A stretch of 38,800 nucleotides of DNA from NCBI GenBank assembly GCA_003612625.1, contig RAZJ01000026.1, positions 1-38,800 of the forward strand, read 5' to 3'. The position numbers and the translations under genes were made by a program. The notes under the pieces are model-generated. The model saw only the letters and a program-made list of their open reading frames with translations, was not told the origin of the DNA and did not search any database. Each line of letters begins with the position of its first letter. Positions within the stretch are counted from its first letter, which is position 1. The stretch comes from a bacterium 1XD42-1 (GTDB taxonomy: Bacteria > Bacillota > Clostridia > Oscillospirales > Ruminococcaceae). Positions 8,915 to 18,143 of the stretch are shown piece after piece.

Positions 8915-9867
8915 TCTAAATTTCCCTCTTTATCCTCAAAATTTAACCTTTCACTAACTACTACTAACGGGCGGCGCATACTGCGGGTATTGATACTCAA
9001 AATATATTCCCCAAGAATCCCGGTAAAGAAAAGCTGTATTGCCCCTATGAAGAAAACACCAATTAAAATAGAGGCTATACCATAAGGGTAGGCATCCCAA
9101 TTCAGTAACTTGCTAATAAAAATAAATACAGCAAGGCATACACTGAATATACCTAAAATGACACCTATAAATGTTGCTACTCTCATAAGAATCTTTGTAT
9201 AAGAGGTAAGTCCTAACATTGCCAAATCATAATTTTTTAGAAAATTGGAACCGGATTTTCCTCTTTCACTTGCCGCCTGCTCATATGGTATAATGCTTTG
9301 CTCAATAGCTAACTCTGAAACGATGCCTTTCAGATAGGGCGCTGGATCATCTAACTGGCGAAGAACATCAATGAAAGACTTATCATATAATCCAAATCCA
9401 TTATAATGCTCCACTTGTTTTGTAACAGCTAATGCACCTATCAATTTATAATACATGCTGCGCATAAAATACATTAGCTTGGATTCATTCCCTTTTATAC
9501 GCTGCCCTATTACAACTTTGCTGCCATTTTCCCACCGGCGCACCATTTCCGGAAGCAGTTCCGGCGGATCTTGTAAATCCCCGAAAAGCATAAATGTAGC
9601 ATCACCAGAACCATATAATAAAGATGCAAATACATTCCGGCTAAAACCAAAGTTCCGAGCGTTAAAAATCGCTTTGACATACTTGTCCTCTTTGCAAAGT
9701 TTCCGGATTTCATTCCGTGTATTATCCGGTGAGTAATCATCTACAAATATGATTTCATAATGATATTGCGGTAACTGCTCATGAAAGATTTTTGTTAAAC
9801 GGTCATACATTTGGCAAATACTTTTTTCCTCAGACCAACATGGAATGGTAACACTAATTGTTTTCAT
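8911..9867 (-). CDS. GtrB-like polyprenyl-phosphate glycosyltransferase (GT2)
   Basis: This is a 318-aa family 2 glycosyltransferase with a cytosolic N-terminal catalytic domain and two C-terminal membrane helices (about residues 230-255 and 265-290). The nucleotide and metal motifs are IIFVDDYSPDNT and LFGDLQDPPELL. This layout is that of GtrB/DPM1-type enzymes, which load a sugar onto undecaprenyl phosphate on the inner face. With the GtrA-like protein and the GT-C enzyme next door, it probably provides the lipid-linked donor for a side-branch sugar. That the sugar is the dideoxyhexose is inference. Confidence 0.9.
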   Translation of the reverse strand: MKTISVTIPCWSEEKSICQMYDRLTKIFHEQLPQYHYEIIFVDDYSPDNTRNEIRKLCKEDKYVKAIFNARNFGFSRNVFASLLYGSGDATFMLFGDLQDPPELLPEMVRRWENGSKVVIGQRIKGNESKLMYFMRSMYYKLIGALAVTKQVEHYNGFGLYDKSFIDVLRQLDDPAPYLKGIVSELAIEQSIIPYEQAASERGKSGSNFLKNYDLAMLGLTSYTKILMRVATFIGVILGIFSVCLAVFIFISKLLNWDAYPYGIASILIGVFFIGAIQLFFTGILGEYILSINTRSMRRPLVVVSERLNFEDKEGNLE

Positions 9868-9912
9868 GTTTCTTTTCTTCTTTTCCTCTCTTTAACTTTG
9901 ATAAAATTACAT

Positions 9913-12078
9913 TTAAGAAGCTTCCATTTTTCTCTCAAAAACTTTTATCCGTAAATCTAAATCTTCATTAACCATATTATAATTTTTCAAGATTATATCA
10001 TTAATGGCCGCTTTTCCTGCTCTCAATTCACAAACATATAATCTTTTGTATTGTAGAATTTCATTTGTTATCTTCGAATTTTTTAGCAATGTAACCGCAT
10101 CTCTTTCATGCTTTTTTGTCAATAAATACATAAAACCATAATAGCCATCTCCGTCATTTATTGTTGATACAACAGCAGTGCTTGGACTATATATGTCATT
10201 TTGCTTCATAATATATTCGGCTGCTTTTTCAAATGGATAATACTTAGTTATCCCCCCCACCTGAACTATTTCATTAGATTTTGCATTAAGGTCGTGTGTT
10301 AATGTTATGTAAGAATATGTAATAGAAAGTACAAACACACTCAAACAAGTAACAATATTTAAAAGACGATTATCTAAAAACAAGAACTCTATAATAGATG
10401 TAAATCCATATGCCAATATAAATATCACCAAAGGAAGAATTCCTGTAAAATATCTAGCATCAAATAAAGTGCCTTCCGGATTAATTAAAGCACTATAAAT
10501 ATATGTGATTATAATACTAAAAAAAATTATAAATAGAAGAATTAACAATCTAAAATTAATATCAGATAGAAATTTCTTTTCCATTATCGCATGAAATCCA
10601 TATACAAGAATTCCCAGACAAGTAACTACAAATAGAATTTGTAGCCACTCATTCCCACTACAAAAATAGTTTTTAATTAAGCTAATTACCCAACTTATAT
10701 CTGGGGAGCGTTTCCATGACTTAGTTATATTCCGTTGAATATAAAGAAAAACTATACCAAACCAAATAATCTCCATAGTACCTGAAGCTAAGTATGGAAT
10801 AAAAAAACTAATCTTGATTTTTTTACGGAAATATTGTACACAATCAACCAAAAATAATGAAATTATTATTAAAATACTATAATAATGGGTTAATGCCATT
10901 ATCGTATAGGCAATCGACAGATTAAATAATATCTTTTGATCTTTTTTATCTTGAAACATTTTTTTAAAATATAGATAATATACAATTGATGATGTAAATA
11001 AAAAAAGAGGTGCTGGACGAAACTCATAACCTACACAAAGAATTATTGATGGTGAAAATCCCATAAATATAGCTGATACAATTCCCATGAATTTGTTTTT
11101 TATATGCGCACCTAATAATCCAACTAAAAAAACACTAAATGCCGTCAATATCTCACACAGTAAAAATAAATATTCAAATCCATATGGCATGATATCTAAC
11201 CAAAAATATGCTAATATATTAAACAAAGGAGGATTAACATCAACCATTGATGCATTTGTAAGTATTACATTTCGAAGTGATTGATCGAATAAAAAACCAA
11301 CATTAGAAATTTCATCGGGCCATAATTTATGATTTTCCCATCCAAGTGATATCATTAATAGAAAAGAAATAATTGCTATTAGCAGGTATATTATTTTATC
11401 CCACTGATTTATACAGAACGATTTTATTATTTCTAAACACCTTGGTTGTTTTATTTTCTCCCATAAAAATGTTAATATTACAAATATAAAGAGATATAAA
11501 ATACTAAAGCTAAGTAACAATCTTGCGATATGATTTAATATTTTTATTTTTTCTGTATCATTGATATATATTTTACAAGTTCCATTTTCTTCAGAGTAAC
11601 AGTCTACTATTTGAATATCTTCCACATATTCTATTTGTACTAAGCCTTTGTACTTATTGGTAAAAAACTCAATATAACGATTATTGCCTATTGGTAATTC
11701 TAAAATGAAACTATCTGGTAATTCCCTCGGCTTTCTCAAGTCTGAACTGTTTCTCCATACATACCAGTTTCCTTGCCAAAACCATTTATCCTCGGTTGCA
11801 GTCCTTAACTTTATTTCTTCTCCATTTGCATATATCCCAACTAAATATATCTCTTCACCTTTTGCTTCTTTATTCTTTTGATGTAAAGCTGTAACTGTAA
11901 TATTCTCAACGGGAGCAGGAAATAAATTTGTAAGATAAGAAGATAATATTGCAGAAAAAAATATCAATACAAAGTATGGCCATCTAAAAAATACCTTTCC
12001 TTTTCTATGTTTCACTAGGTAAACTAAGAACGTTATAAGCGCTACAATTATAATTTTTAAACCTAATATTTCTATCAT
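9913..12078 (-). CDS. Multi-span GT-C glycosyltransferase-like membrane protein
   Basis: This 721-aa membrane protein has two N-terminal helices around a ~120-residue, probably extracellular, region, then about ten more helices and a soluble C-terminal tail. After the third helix, LWPDEISNVGFLFDQS carries an acidic Asp-Glu pair, placed as in family 39/83 GT-C enzymes, followed by DVNPPLFN. It would use a polyprenyl-phosphate sugar on the outer face. Together with the GtrB- and GtrA-like genes it forms a three-part glycosylation system. Base composition is markedly more AT-rich than its neighbours, as is common for serotype-specific genes. Confidence 0.8.
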   Translation of the reverse strand: MIEILGLKIIIVALITFLVYLVKHRKGKVFFRWPYFVLIFFSAILSSYLTNLFPAPVENITVTALHQKNKEAKGEEIYLVGIYANGEEIKLRTATEDKWFWQGNWYVWRNSSDLRKPRELPDSFILELPIGNNRYIEFFTNKYKGLVQIEYVEDIQIVDCYSEENGTCKIYINDTEKIKILNHIARLLLSFSILYLFIFVILTFLWEKIKQPRCLEIIKSFCINQWDKIIYLLIAIISFLLMISLGWENHKLWPDEISNVGFLFDQSLRNVILTNASMVDVNPPLFNILAYFWLDIMPYGFEYLFLLCEILTAFSVFLVGLLGAHIKNKFMGIVSAIFMGFSPSIILCVGYEFRPAPLFLFTSSIVYYLYFKKMFQDKKDQKILFNLSIAYTIMALTHYYSILIIISLFLVDCVQYFRKKIKISFFIPYLASGTMEIIWFGIVFLYIQRNITKSWKRSPDISWVISLIKNYFCSGNEWLQILFVVTCLGILVYGFHAIMEKKFLSDINFRLLILLFIIFFSIIITYIYSALINPEGTLFDARYFTGILPLVIFILAYGFTSIIEFLFLDNRLLNIVTCLSVFVLSITYSYITLTHDLNAKSNEIVQVGGITKYYPFEKAAEYIMKQNDIYSPSTAVVSTINDGDGYYGFMYLLTKKHERDAVTLLKNSKITNEILQYKRLYVCELRAGKAAINDIILKNYNMVNEDLDLRIKVFERKMEAS

Positions 12079-12108
12079 TAACCGGACTCCCTATAATTAC
12101 GTTTTGTT

Positions 12109-12852
12109 TTACTCTATCCTTTTTTGTAGAAATTTTTCATAACGATCACAAATTCCCTGAGTTTCTCCAAAAGCAACCTGGCTTCCGCGATTTAGCCATA
12201 ACACTTTATTACATAGTTCTCGTACCTGCTGAACAGAATGACTTACTAAAATTGTTGTTGCTCCACTTTGGATAATCTCTCTCATTTTTGCTTCACTTTT
12301 TTTCCGAAATGCACCATCTCCTACAGAAAGTACCTCGTCCAAAATCAGAATATCCGGCTGCACTAAAGAAGCAATAGAAAAAGCGAGTCTGCTTTTCATC
12401 CCTGATGATAGCTGCTTAAAAGGTCTGTCTTGAAAGTCCTCTAATTCTGCAAATTCAATAATTTTACTATAAGTTTCATCCATAAATTTTCTGGTATACC
12501 CCAACATTGCTCCTCGAAGATAAGCATTTTCTTTTACAGTCAAATCTTTATCAAATCCACTGGCTAACTCTAAAAGAGCAGAAATATTTCCTTCCCGTTT
12601 TACCCAGCCTTTAGTTGGCTCCATAATACCAGAAATTGCTTTCAGCAAGGTGGACTTTCCTGCTCCATTTGTACCAATAATTCCCAACATATCCCCTTTC
12701 TCCAAGGAAAAAGTAATATCTTTATCTGCCCAAAATTCTTGGATATGATAGTTATGCTTTAATTTACGTACAACGTATTCTTTTAAACCAATATCTTTAA
12801 AATCCCCAGTCATATAACGGATAGAAAGATTTTTTACTTCTAAAACGTCCAT
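12109..12852 (-). CDS. Polysaccharide ABC exporter, ATPase subunit (Wzt/TagH-like)
   Basis: This 247-aa ATPase has Walker A GTNGAGKST, signature LSSGMKSRLAFS, Walker B ILILDEVLSVGD and the switch His in LVSHS. It belongs to the O-antigen/teichoic acid exporter group. It ends soon after the nucleotide-binding domain, so it lacks the C-terminal carbohydrate-binding domain of the longer Wzt proteins. Chain-end recognition would therefore not happen through this subunit. It lies 12 bases downstream of its permease gene. Confidence 0.93.
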   Translation of the reverse strand: MDVLEVKNLSIRYMTGDFKDIGLKEYVVRKLKHNYHIQEFWADKDITFSLEKGDMLGIIGTNGAGKSTLLKAISGIMEPTKGWVKREGNISALLELASGFDKDLTVKENAYLRGAMLGYTRKFMDETYSKIIEFAELEDFQDRPFKQLSSGMKSRLAFSIASLVQPDILILDEVLSVGDGAFRKKSEAKMREIIQSGATTILVSHSVQQVRELCNKVLWLNRGSQVAFGETQGICDRYEKFLQKRIE

Positions 12853-12864
12853 ATTATTTCTCCA

Positions 12865-13632
12865 TTATACATAATACAGAAATTTTGTATTATATTTCTT
12901 ATACATCCAACAGCCTAAACCTAAAACAAGTATAATATCTACTATCATGAGAAGATGAAACCAAATCGTTGGGATTGTTGACTCAATAACGATTTTTCGA
13001 AAATAACGAATATACAGATAAATTGGATTTAATAAAAACAGATTCTGTACTATATGATCATATCTATCAATTGTATAAAAAATTGCAGACATATACATTA
13101 ATAACATGGTAAATACCGACCACAAATATTGAATATCCCGAAAAAAAACAAATAATGCAGATAAAATCAAACCAACCCCAATATTAAATAAAACTAAACA
13201 GCAAATTGGATATAATAATAAAATAAATTTCCATGTAAAAGTAATATGATCCAGAATACAAAAAAGAAAAAACACACAAAGAGTCAGTCCAAAGTTAATA
13301 AGCGTTTGGACATTCTTTGAAAAGAGAAATAAATATTTAGGAATATTCACCTTGGTGAAAATAGCTGCATTGCCCATCAGGGACTGCATTCCCTGATCCG
13401 AAGATTCTTTAAAGTAAGAAAAAACTAAATTACCACAGAATAAATATGTTGTATAATGTGGTGTATTACGGCCAAAAAATTGAGTAAATACCAGCTTCAT
13501 AACCAATAAAGTTAGAAGTGGAGAAAGGATGCTCCAAGCCATACCTAAAATGGTACGTTTATATTTTTTTTTAAAATCCCGTTTTACAAGTTCCTCAAAA
13601 AGAAATTTGTAGCGTTTTACTTTTTCAATCAT
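12865..13632 (-). CDS. Polysaccharide ABC exporter, permease subunit (Wzm/TagG-like)
   Basis: This is a 255-aa ABC-2 type membrane protein with about six helices. The amphipathic N-terminus (LVKRDFKKKYKRTILGMAWS) is typical of polysaccharide exporter permeases. It pairs with the ATPase gene directly downstream. Presence of this exporter, and absence of Wzx/Wzy genes in the window, points to ABC-dependent export of a lipid-linked chain made on the cytosolic face. Confidence 0.93.
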   Translation of the reverse strand: MIEKVKRYKFLFEELVKRDFKKKYKRTILGMAWSILSPLLTLLVMKLVFTQFFGRNTPHYTTYLFCGNLVFSYFKESSDQGMQSLMGNAAIFTKVNIPKYLFLFSKNVQTLINFGLTLCVFFLFCILDHITFTWKFILLLYPICCLVLFNIGVGLILSALFVFFRDIQYLWSVFTMLLMYMSAIFYTIDRYDHIVQNLFLLNPIYLYIRYFRKIVIESTIPTIWFHLLMIVDIILVLGLGCWMYKKYNTKFLYYV

Positions 13633-13695
13633 ATTTTTTATCCATCTTGACAGTAAATATTTTTCAAATCTTTTGCCTTATTAAAATAAGGCCAT

Positions 13696-13926
13696 TTATT
13701 CCTCCTGTTGTAATCTAATAATCATTGCATAAATCGATTTTGCAGAATTGAAATTTGTAGGAATAATTTCCACTGTAGGAACCGAAATATCAAAAACATC
13801 CTCAATTTCAGAAATAAGCGATAAAATTGCTATTGAGTCTAAATAATGCCCATCTATCAAATTGTCGCAACTATTGTAATCCACTTCTGGCTGAATATCT
13901 TCTAAAATTTCAATCAATTCATTCAT
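13696..13926 (-). CDS. Acyl/aminoacyl carrier protein (DltC-like)
   Basis: This is a small acidic carrier protein. The phosphopantetheine site is the Ser in GHYLDSIAIL, followed by a second helix typical of peptidyl carrier proteins. I chose the ATG at 13926 (76 aa, MNELIEIL) because GGAGG lies about eight bases upstream. The ATG at 13941 would contain that ribosome site and is less likely. It follows the decarboxylase and adenylation genes and probably carries the activated amino acid as a thioester to the MBOAT protein. Confidence 0.88.
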   Translation of the reverse strand: MNELIEILEDIQPEVDYNSCDNLIDGHYLDSIAILSLISEIEDVFDISVPTVEIIPTNFNSAKSIYAMIIRLQQEE

Positions 13927-13948
13927 TTCTAAATCCTCCATATCTTTA

Positions 13949-15151
13949 CTATGAATTTAATGTAAATGTTTTTACTGCATCTCTAACTAAAGCCGCATCT
14001 CCATTTTCCTTGATCAAGACTACTTTCGGAAGCTCTCTGCTTAAAAAAAGCGCTATTCCTTCTGTCACACTATATGCACCTGTATTATGAAACACAAAAA
14101 AATCGCCCTCTTTTAATCTTTTTATGGGGAGTTGTTTCACAACAATATCATTAGTAGTACAAAGCGAACCACACAAATTCCAATTTTTGATTTCTTCATC
14201 TGTTTGACTGTACTGTTTTTCATCAGAATACAAATCATAATATGGATGCCGCATCGCCATTGTCTGACCATAATATACAAGCTGGTGGATACCACCGTCC
14301 AATATTGCATAATTTTGTTTAGACACAGTTTTTAAATCTACTACCTGTGTGACATAACTCCCACAACTGGCAGCAATGCCTCTTCCAATCTCAAGGGTTA
14401 CCTTATAGTTGGAAGCAACCAAGGAAAATGCCTCAGAAAAATCTTTTAGAAAGTTTTCCTCTTCAAACTCTTCCCCTTGAAAATAACAAACCGGAAAGCC
14501 TGTCCCATATTCAAATTCTTCGCATTTTAATCCATAGTCAAGTCTTAAACGATCCATTACTTCACAAACCGAGGCAATTTCACGGGCATTTTTTTTCATG
14601 GAACGCCGCTGAGTTCCGGAAAAATATTGTATTCCTTTTACTGAGAGGTGAGGATACTTTTCTATTTGGTATTTTGCAATTTCAAATATATCAATAGGAT
14701 CCATTCCAAATTGATTTCCACTACTAAGACGGAGCAAAACTTGAAGCGTTGTTCCCATTTCTCTTGCAACATCTTCCAATATCATTCCATGCCGGAGTGA
14801 TTCAATAGTATAAATAGCGCAGCAAGAGCCATTTTCCCCTATATCATCGGTGACAATTTTTTGAATATAATCCTTCGTTTTATGAACCCCAGAAATAACC
14901 ATTTGTGACGTAGAGATCATATATTTTTTACAGATGTCATATTCACCAGGAGAGCAGACTTCCAATCGTTCTACTAACTTGGCTACATATGGAATAATAA
15001 AAGCATTGGCTTTTACCGCATAGCATAAAGAAACACTTTCAGGCATTCTGCTGCGGAGATATTCTATTCGATCTCTTAATATCTTTTCATCAAAAAAGAA
15101 GGTTGGGGTCCCAAACTTTTTTATAAGTTCTTTCATTACTAATTTATCCAT
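13949..15151 (-). CDS. PLP-dependent decarboxylase (LysA/ornithine decarboxylase fold)
   Basis: This is a fold-type III decarboxylase of about 400 aa. The PLP lysine is in CYAVKAN, followed by EVCSPGEYDI, the Gly-rich EYGTGFP, LEIGRGIAA and the active-site CGSLCTTND with its Cys, all as in diaminopimelate decarboxylase. The ATG at 15151 has GAGG nine bases upstream; an ATG at 15181 that overlaps the adenylation gene stop is the alternative. It sits between the carrier and adenylation genes, so it probably modifies the amino acid that this module uses rather than making lysine. Similar ligase-carrier-decarboxylase trios occur in exosortase-associated EPS loci; their function is unknown to me. 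Confidence 0.85.
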   Translation of the reverse strand: MDKLVMKELIKKFGTPTFFFDEKILRDRIEYLRSRMPESVSLCYAVKANAFIIPYVAKLVERLEVCSPGEYDICKKYMISTSQMVISGVHKTKDYIQKIVTDDIGENGSCCAIYTIESLRHGMILEDVAREMGTTLQVLLRLSSGNQFGMDPIDIFEIAKYQIEKYPHLSVKGIQYFSGTQRRSMKKNAREIASVCEVMDRLRLDYGLKCEEFEYGTGFPVCYFQGEEFEEENFLKDFSEAFSLVASNYKVTLEIGRGIAASCGSYVTQVVDLKTVSKQNYAILDGGIHQLVYYGQTMAMRHPYYDLYSDEKQYSQTDEEIKNWNLCGSLCTTNDIVVKQLPIKRLKEGDFFVFHNTGAYSVTEGIALFLSRELPKVVLIKENGDAALVRDAVKTFTLNS

Positions 15152-15177
15152 CTCATATTTCCTCATTGCTTTAATTT

Positions 15178-16782
15178 TCATTCTTGCATTGAAGTGCTTG
15201 CTTCTTCCAGATATTTTTTATACGCTTTTCTATCCACTGCCAATGAAAGAAGCAACTTCCTATCAATCTTTCCATTTTTGGTTATTGGCATTTTTAATAA
15301 AGGTCTAAGAATGCCAGGTACCATAAATGCGGGAAGTTTAACAGACAATAATTTATGAAATTCTTTACTTTCATACTTTCCCACATAAAATCCTATTAAT
15401 CTGCTTTTCTTCTCATCAAAGACACAGCAGCTTCTTTCAATTCCATCAATTTCCATCATAGAACGCTCTATTTCTTCCAACTCAATACGGTGGCCCATAT
15501 ATTTAATTTGAAAATCCTTCCGCCCCACAAAAACTAAATCTTGATTCTCATCATAAAAAGCAAGATCACCAGTACAATAAATTCTCTCTTTAAACATGGA
15601 ATTAGAGGGATTTTGTATAAACACTTTTTCAGTTTCCTGATTTGAATTATAATATCCCAATGCCAAAGCCGTTCCTACTACACAAATCTCCCCTATTTTC
15701 CTTTTATCTGTTGGGTAAATTAGTTCATTATCCTTGTCCAAAAGAAAAATCCGTTTATTAGGAAACGCCTTACCGATTGGTATACCGTTTTCATAGTTTC
15801 TAGTCCGTTCCATCACATGGTATGTACAATTACAGGTAATCTCTGTGGGACCATACAAATTTACAAATATTGTTTCTGGCAAATACTTCATCCATTCTTG
15901 CAGATGCTTTAAAGGCATAACCTCACCGCTAAAAAGCACTTTCTTAACCGTTTCAGGCACTCTATAATCAAAGCCATGAAATGTTGTGATCAAGCATAAA
16001 GCAGAAACCGCCCAGGTCATAACTGTTATTTTATTATTACAAAGATAATCTAAGAGTTCCATCGGCTTGGAAAATAAGGCTTTTTCGATAATCACCAATT
16101 TGGCACCCGTCTTAAACGCAGAGTAAATATCTTTCACAGAAACATCAAAATCAAGCGGAGCTTGATTTCCAATGACATCTTCAGGTATGATGTCAAATAT
16201 TTTTGTATATTGATCGATAAAATCAATAACGCTACGATGAGATATCAATACTCCTTTTGGCATACCTGTTGAACCCGATGTAAAATTAGCATAAAGGGGA
16301 TCTGCATCAATCATTTTGTTTCTGACTTCAATAAGCCGTTGTTTTTCATCCTCAGATATTTTATGTTTCCGGAGTTCTTCAATTTTTAGAATGGTTATGT
16401 TTCCTGCTGCCGAAATTGCTTTACCAGAATACTTTTCATCTGTAATAATAAATTCAGGAGAGGATATAAATAAAATATTTTTTATACGTTCTTCCGGCAA
16501 ATCCGGATTAAGCAAAACATAGAAACAACCAGCATACACAATACCCATAAATGCAGAAAGAGCATTAATCCCCTTGTCCATTAAGACTAAAACAGGTTTT
16601 CGAAGCGGATAACAACTTGATGAAAAACACAATTTAGCATAATGAGATAAGAGCGATGCACCCACACCCTGAGAAGTCTGAACAAAATCCTTATAAGAAA
16701 TTTCTTCTACTGCATCTAAAATCGTATTTTCTCCTGATTTCAAACAGGCAGTTTTTTCCAAGTATTCTAATACATTTCTCAT
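15178..16782 (-). CDS. Amino acid adenylation enzyme (DltA-like, AMP-forming)
   Basis: This is a stand-alone 534-aa adenylation domain. Core motifs in order are ANFTSGSTGMPKGV (ATP binding), DFDVSVKDIYS (with the Asp that usually holds the substrate amino group), NLYGPTEIT, the YCTGDLA block, GRKDFQIKYMGHRIELEEIE, and the C-terminal Lys in ITKNGKIDRK. It should activate an amino acid and load it on the carrier protein at 13696-13926. The conserved Asp favours an alpha-amino acid over a fatty acid. Its stop overlaps an in-frame ATG of the decarboxylase gene, so translation is probably coupled. Confidence 0.9.
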   Translation of the reverse strand: MRNVLEYLEKTACLKSGENTILDAVEEISYKDFVQTSQGVGASLLSHYAKLCFSSSCYPLRKPVLVLMDKGINALSAFMGIVYAGCFYVLLNPDLPEERIKNILFISSPEFIITDEKYSGKAISAAGNITILKIEELRKHKISEDEKQRLIEVRNKMIDADPLYANFTSGSTGMPKGVLISHRSVIDFIDQYTKIFDIIPEDVIGNQAPLDFDVSVKDIYSAFKTGAKLVIIEKALFSKPMELLDYLCNNKITVMTWAVSALCLITTFHGFDYRVPETVKKVLFSGEVMPLKHLQEWMKYLPETIFVNLYGPTEITCNCTYHVMERTRNYENGIPIGKAFPNKRIFLLDKDNELIYPTDKRKIGEICVVGTALALGYYNSNQETEKVFIQNPSNSMFKERIYCTGDLAFYDENQDLVFVGRKDFQIKYMGHRIELEEIERSMMEIDGIERSCCVFDEKKSRLIGFYVGKYESKEFHKLLSVKLPAFMVPGILRPLLKMPITKNGKIDRKLLLSLAVDRKAYKKYLEEASTSMQE

Positions 16783-16823
16783 TATTAGCTACCTTCTATC
16801 CTCTTATAAATATAACAGATACA

Positions 16824-18143
16824 TCATTTTTTAATTGCAATTACTGGTTTTTGTGCTTCATTTGCAGCATTCCGAATATAGATACGGATTGTCCTTTTTT
16901 TCATTGTTTCTTCTCTAACAACACACTTTGATGTGCAATAATAATCTTGCAGTATTATTTCTTTTCCATCTTTTTCTACCGCGACAAATTGATACTCCGG
17001 CTTAACTGTTGAGCCATGGATAGAATCCGCATCGTAGGTGATTTCTTTATTTTTTACAGTTTCTGTGTACCATCCATTTAGAATATAATCTTTGGAACGG
17101 GCGTACTCCTCGTGAGTATAAAAATATGACGATACATCCTGCCCTTCAAGATACTCTTTTAAAACTTTGGATAATGCTTCTGAAAATAATTCTGCACCGG
17201 TTACTTCAAAATGATGAGGACTATAAAAAAAATCTGTTAAATTTGGAATCAACTCTTCTTTTGCATATGCAAAATTAAAAAATGGAACCCCATATTTATT
17301 ACAAATGATATTTGCTTCAGAATAAGCCTCCTGATACTGCTCATCACCCAATAAAATCTGCGGCATCTCAGGCGAAGTAATTAGTATCAATTTACATTTA
17401 TTTTTATCACATAGACGTTTCATTTTCTGTATAACCATACTTTGTCGTGTCATATTTGCATCTTGGGATTTTACAACTTTTTGATTCATTATTTTATGGA
17501 GAGCTTTGGTATTATGTTTGACATATAAGTATGGGCAGAATCCTTTCTTATCATAATTTTGCGTTTTATTTTGGATATTTTTAATCTTAATATTATAAAA
17601 ATTTTCTCGATCTATTTTTCCAGAAAGATTTAACATAAAATCTTCTATTGTTTCTGGATGGAATGTTCTCCATGGAAAAAAGCGATCCATATATGCACCA
17701 TCTAATCTGCTGACATTTAACGTATAGGCTACTTTTGCATCAATTTTTTGTAAAAATGGCCACAATATATTTTGGACTATGATAGGTTCTTCAGGTGAAT
17801 AACAGTATATAGGGTTATATACATATACTACAATTTTAGGATGATGTATTTGAAATGATTCCTGCATCAGAGCATAGCTTCCTTCTATGCCAATATTACT
17901 AATAGATAAATTAAATGAGTTCATATCAAGTTGCTTTTCAATTTGTTTATTTCCTATATGACGGCGACAAAGCGAATCACCGATAAAGCAAATTTCTATA
18001 TTATCTGTATATGTCATATCATGCATCGTAAGCATTGCATTTCCTTCAATTTTCTGAAAGAAAAATCCCATTAAAAAATTTAAAGCAAAAAAAACAGTGA
18101 CGAATAATGCAATATGGACCTGCCATTTTTTAAAATATTGCAT
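16824..18143 (-). CDS. DltD-like SGNH-fold membrane-anchored protein
   Basis: This protein has one N-terminal membrane helix (about residues 8-30) and a large external domain. CFIGDSLCRRH gives the GDS nucleophile block of SGNH hydrolases. FYSPHHFEVTGAELF near residue 305 supplies the likely catalytic His. DltD and AlgX/PatB-type partners of MBOAT proteins share this fold. I chose the ATG at 18143 because GGAGG lies eight bases upstream; it overlaps the end of the MBOAT gene by 14 bases. It probably completes acyl transfer to the polymer outside the membrane. The C-terminal ~90 residues resemble a small beta domain without a name I recognise. Confidence 0.8.
   Translation of the reverse strand: MQYFKKWQVHIALFVTVFFALNFLMGFFFQKIEGNAMLTMHDMTYTDNIEICFIGDSLCRRHIGNKQIEKQLDMNSFNLSISNIGIEGSYALMQESFQIHHPKIVVYVYNPIYCYSPEEPIIVQNILWPFLQKIDAKVAYTLNVSRLDGAYMDRFFPWRTFHPETIEDFMLNLSGKIDRENFYNIKIKNIQNKTQNYDKKGFCPYLYVKHNTKALHKIMNQKVVKSQDANMTRQSMVIQKMKRLCDKNKCKLILITSPEMPQILLGDEQYQEAYSEANIICNKYGVPFFNFAYAKEELIPNLTDFFYSPHHFEVTGAELFSEALSKVLKEYLEGQDVSSYFYTHEEYARSKDYILNGWYTETVKNKEITYDADSIHGSTVKPEYQFVAVEKDGKEIILQDYYCTSKCVVREETMKKRTIRIYIRNAANEAQKPVIAIKK

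Noticed and set aside
13949-15151. Housekeeping diaminopimelate decarboxylase (lysA)
   Set aside because: It lies between adenylation and carrier protein genes with coupled translation, so a role in the acylation module is more likely; lysine synthesis cannot be strictly excluded.
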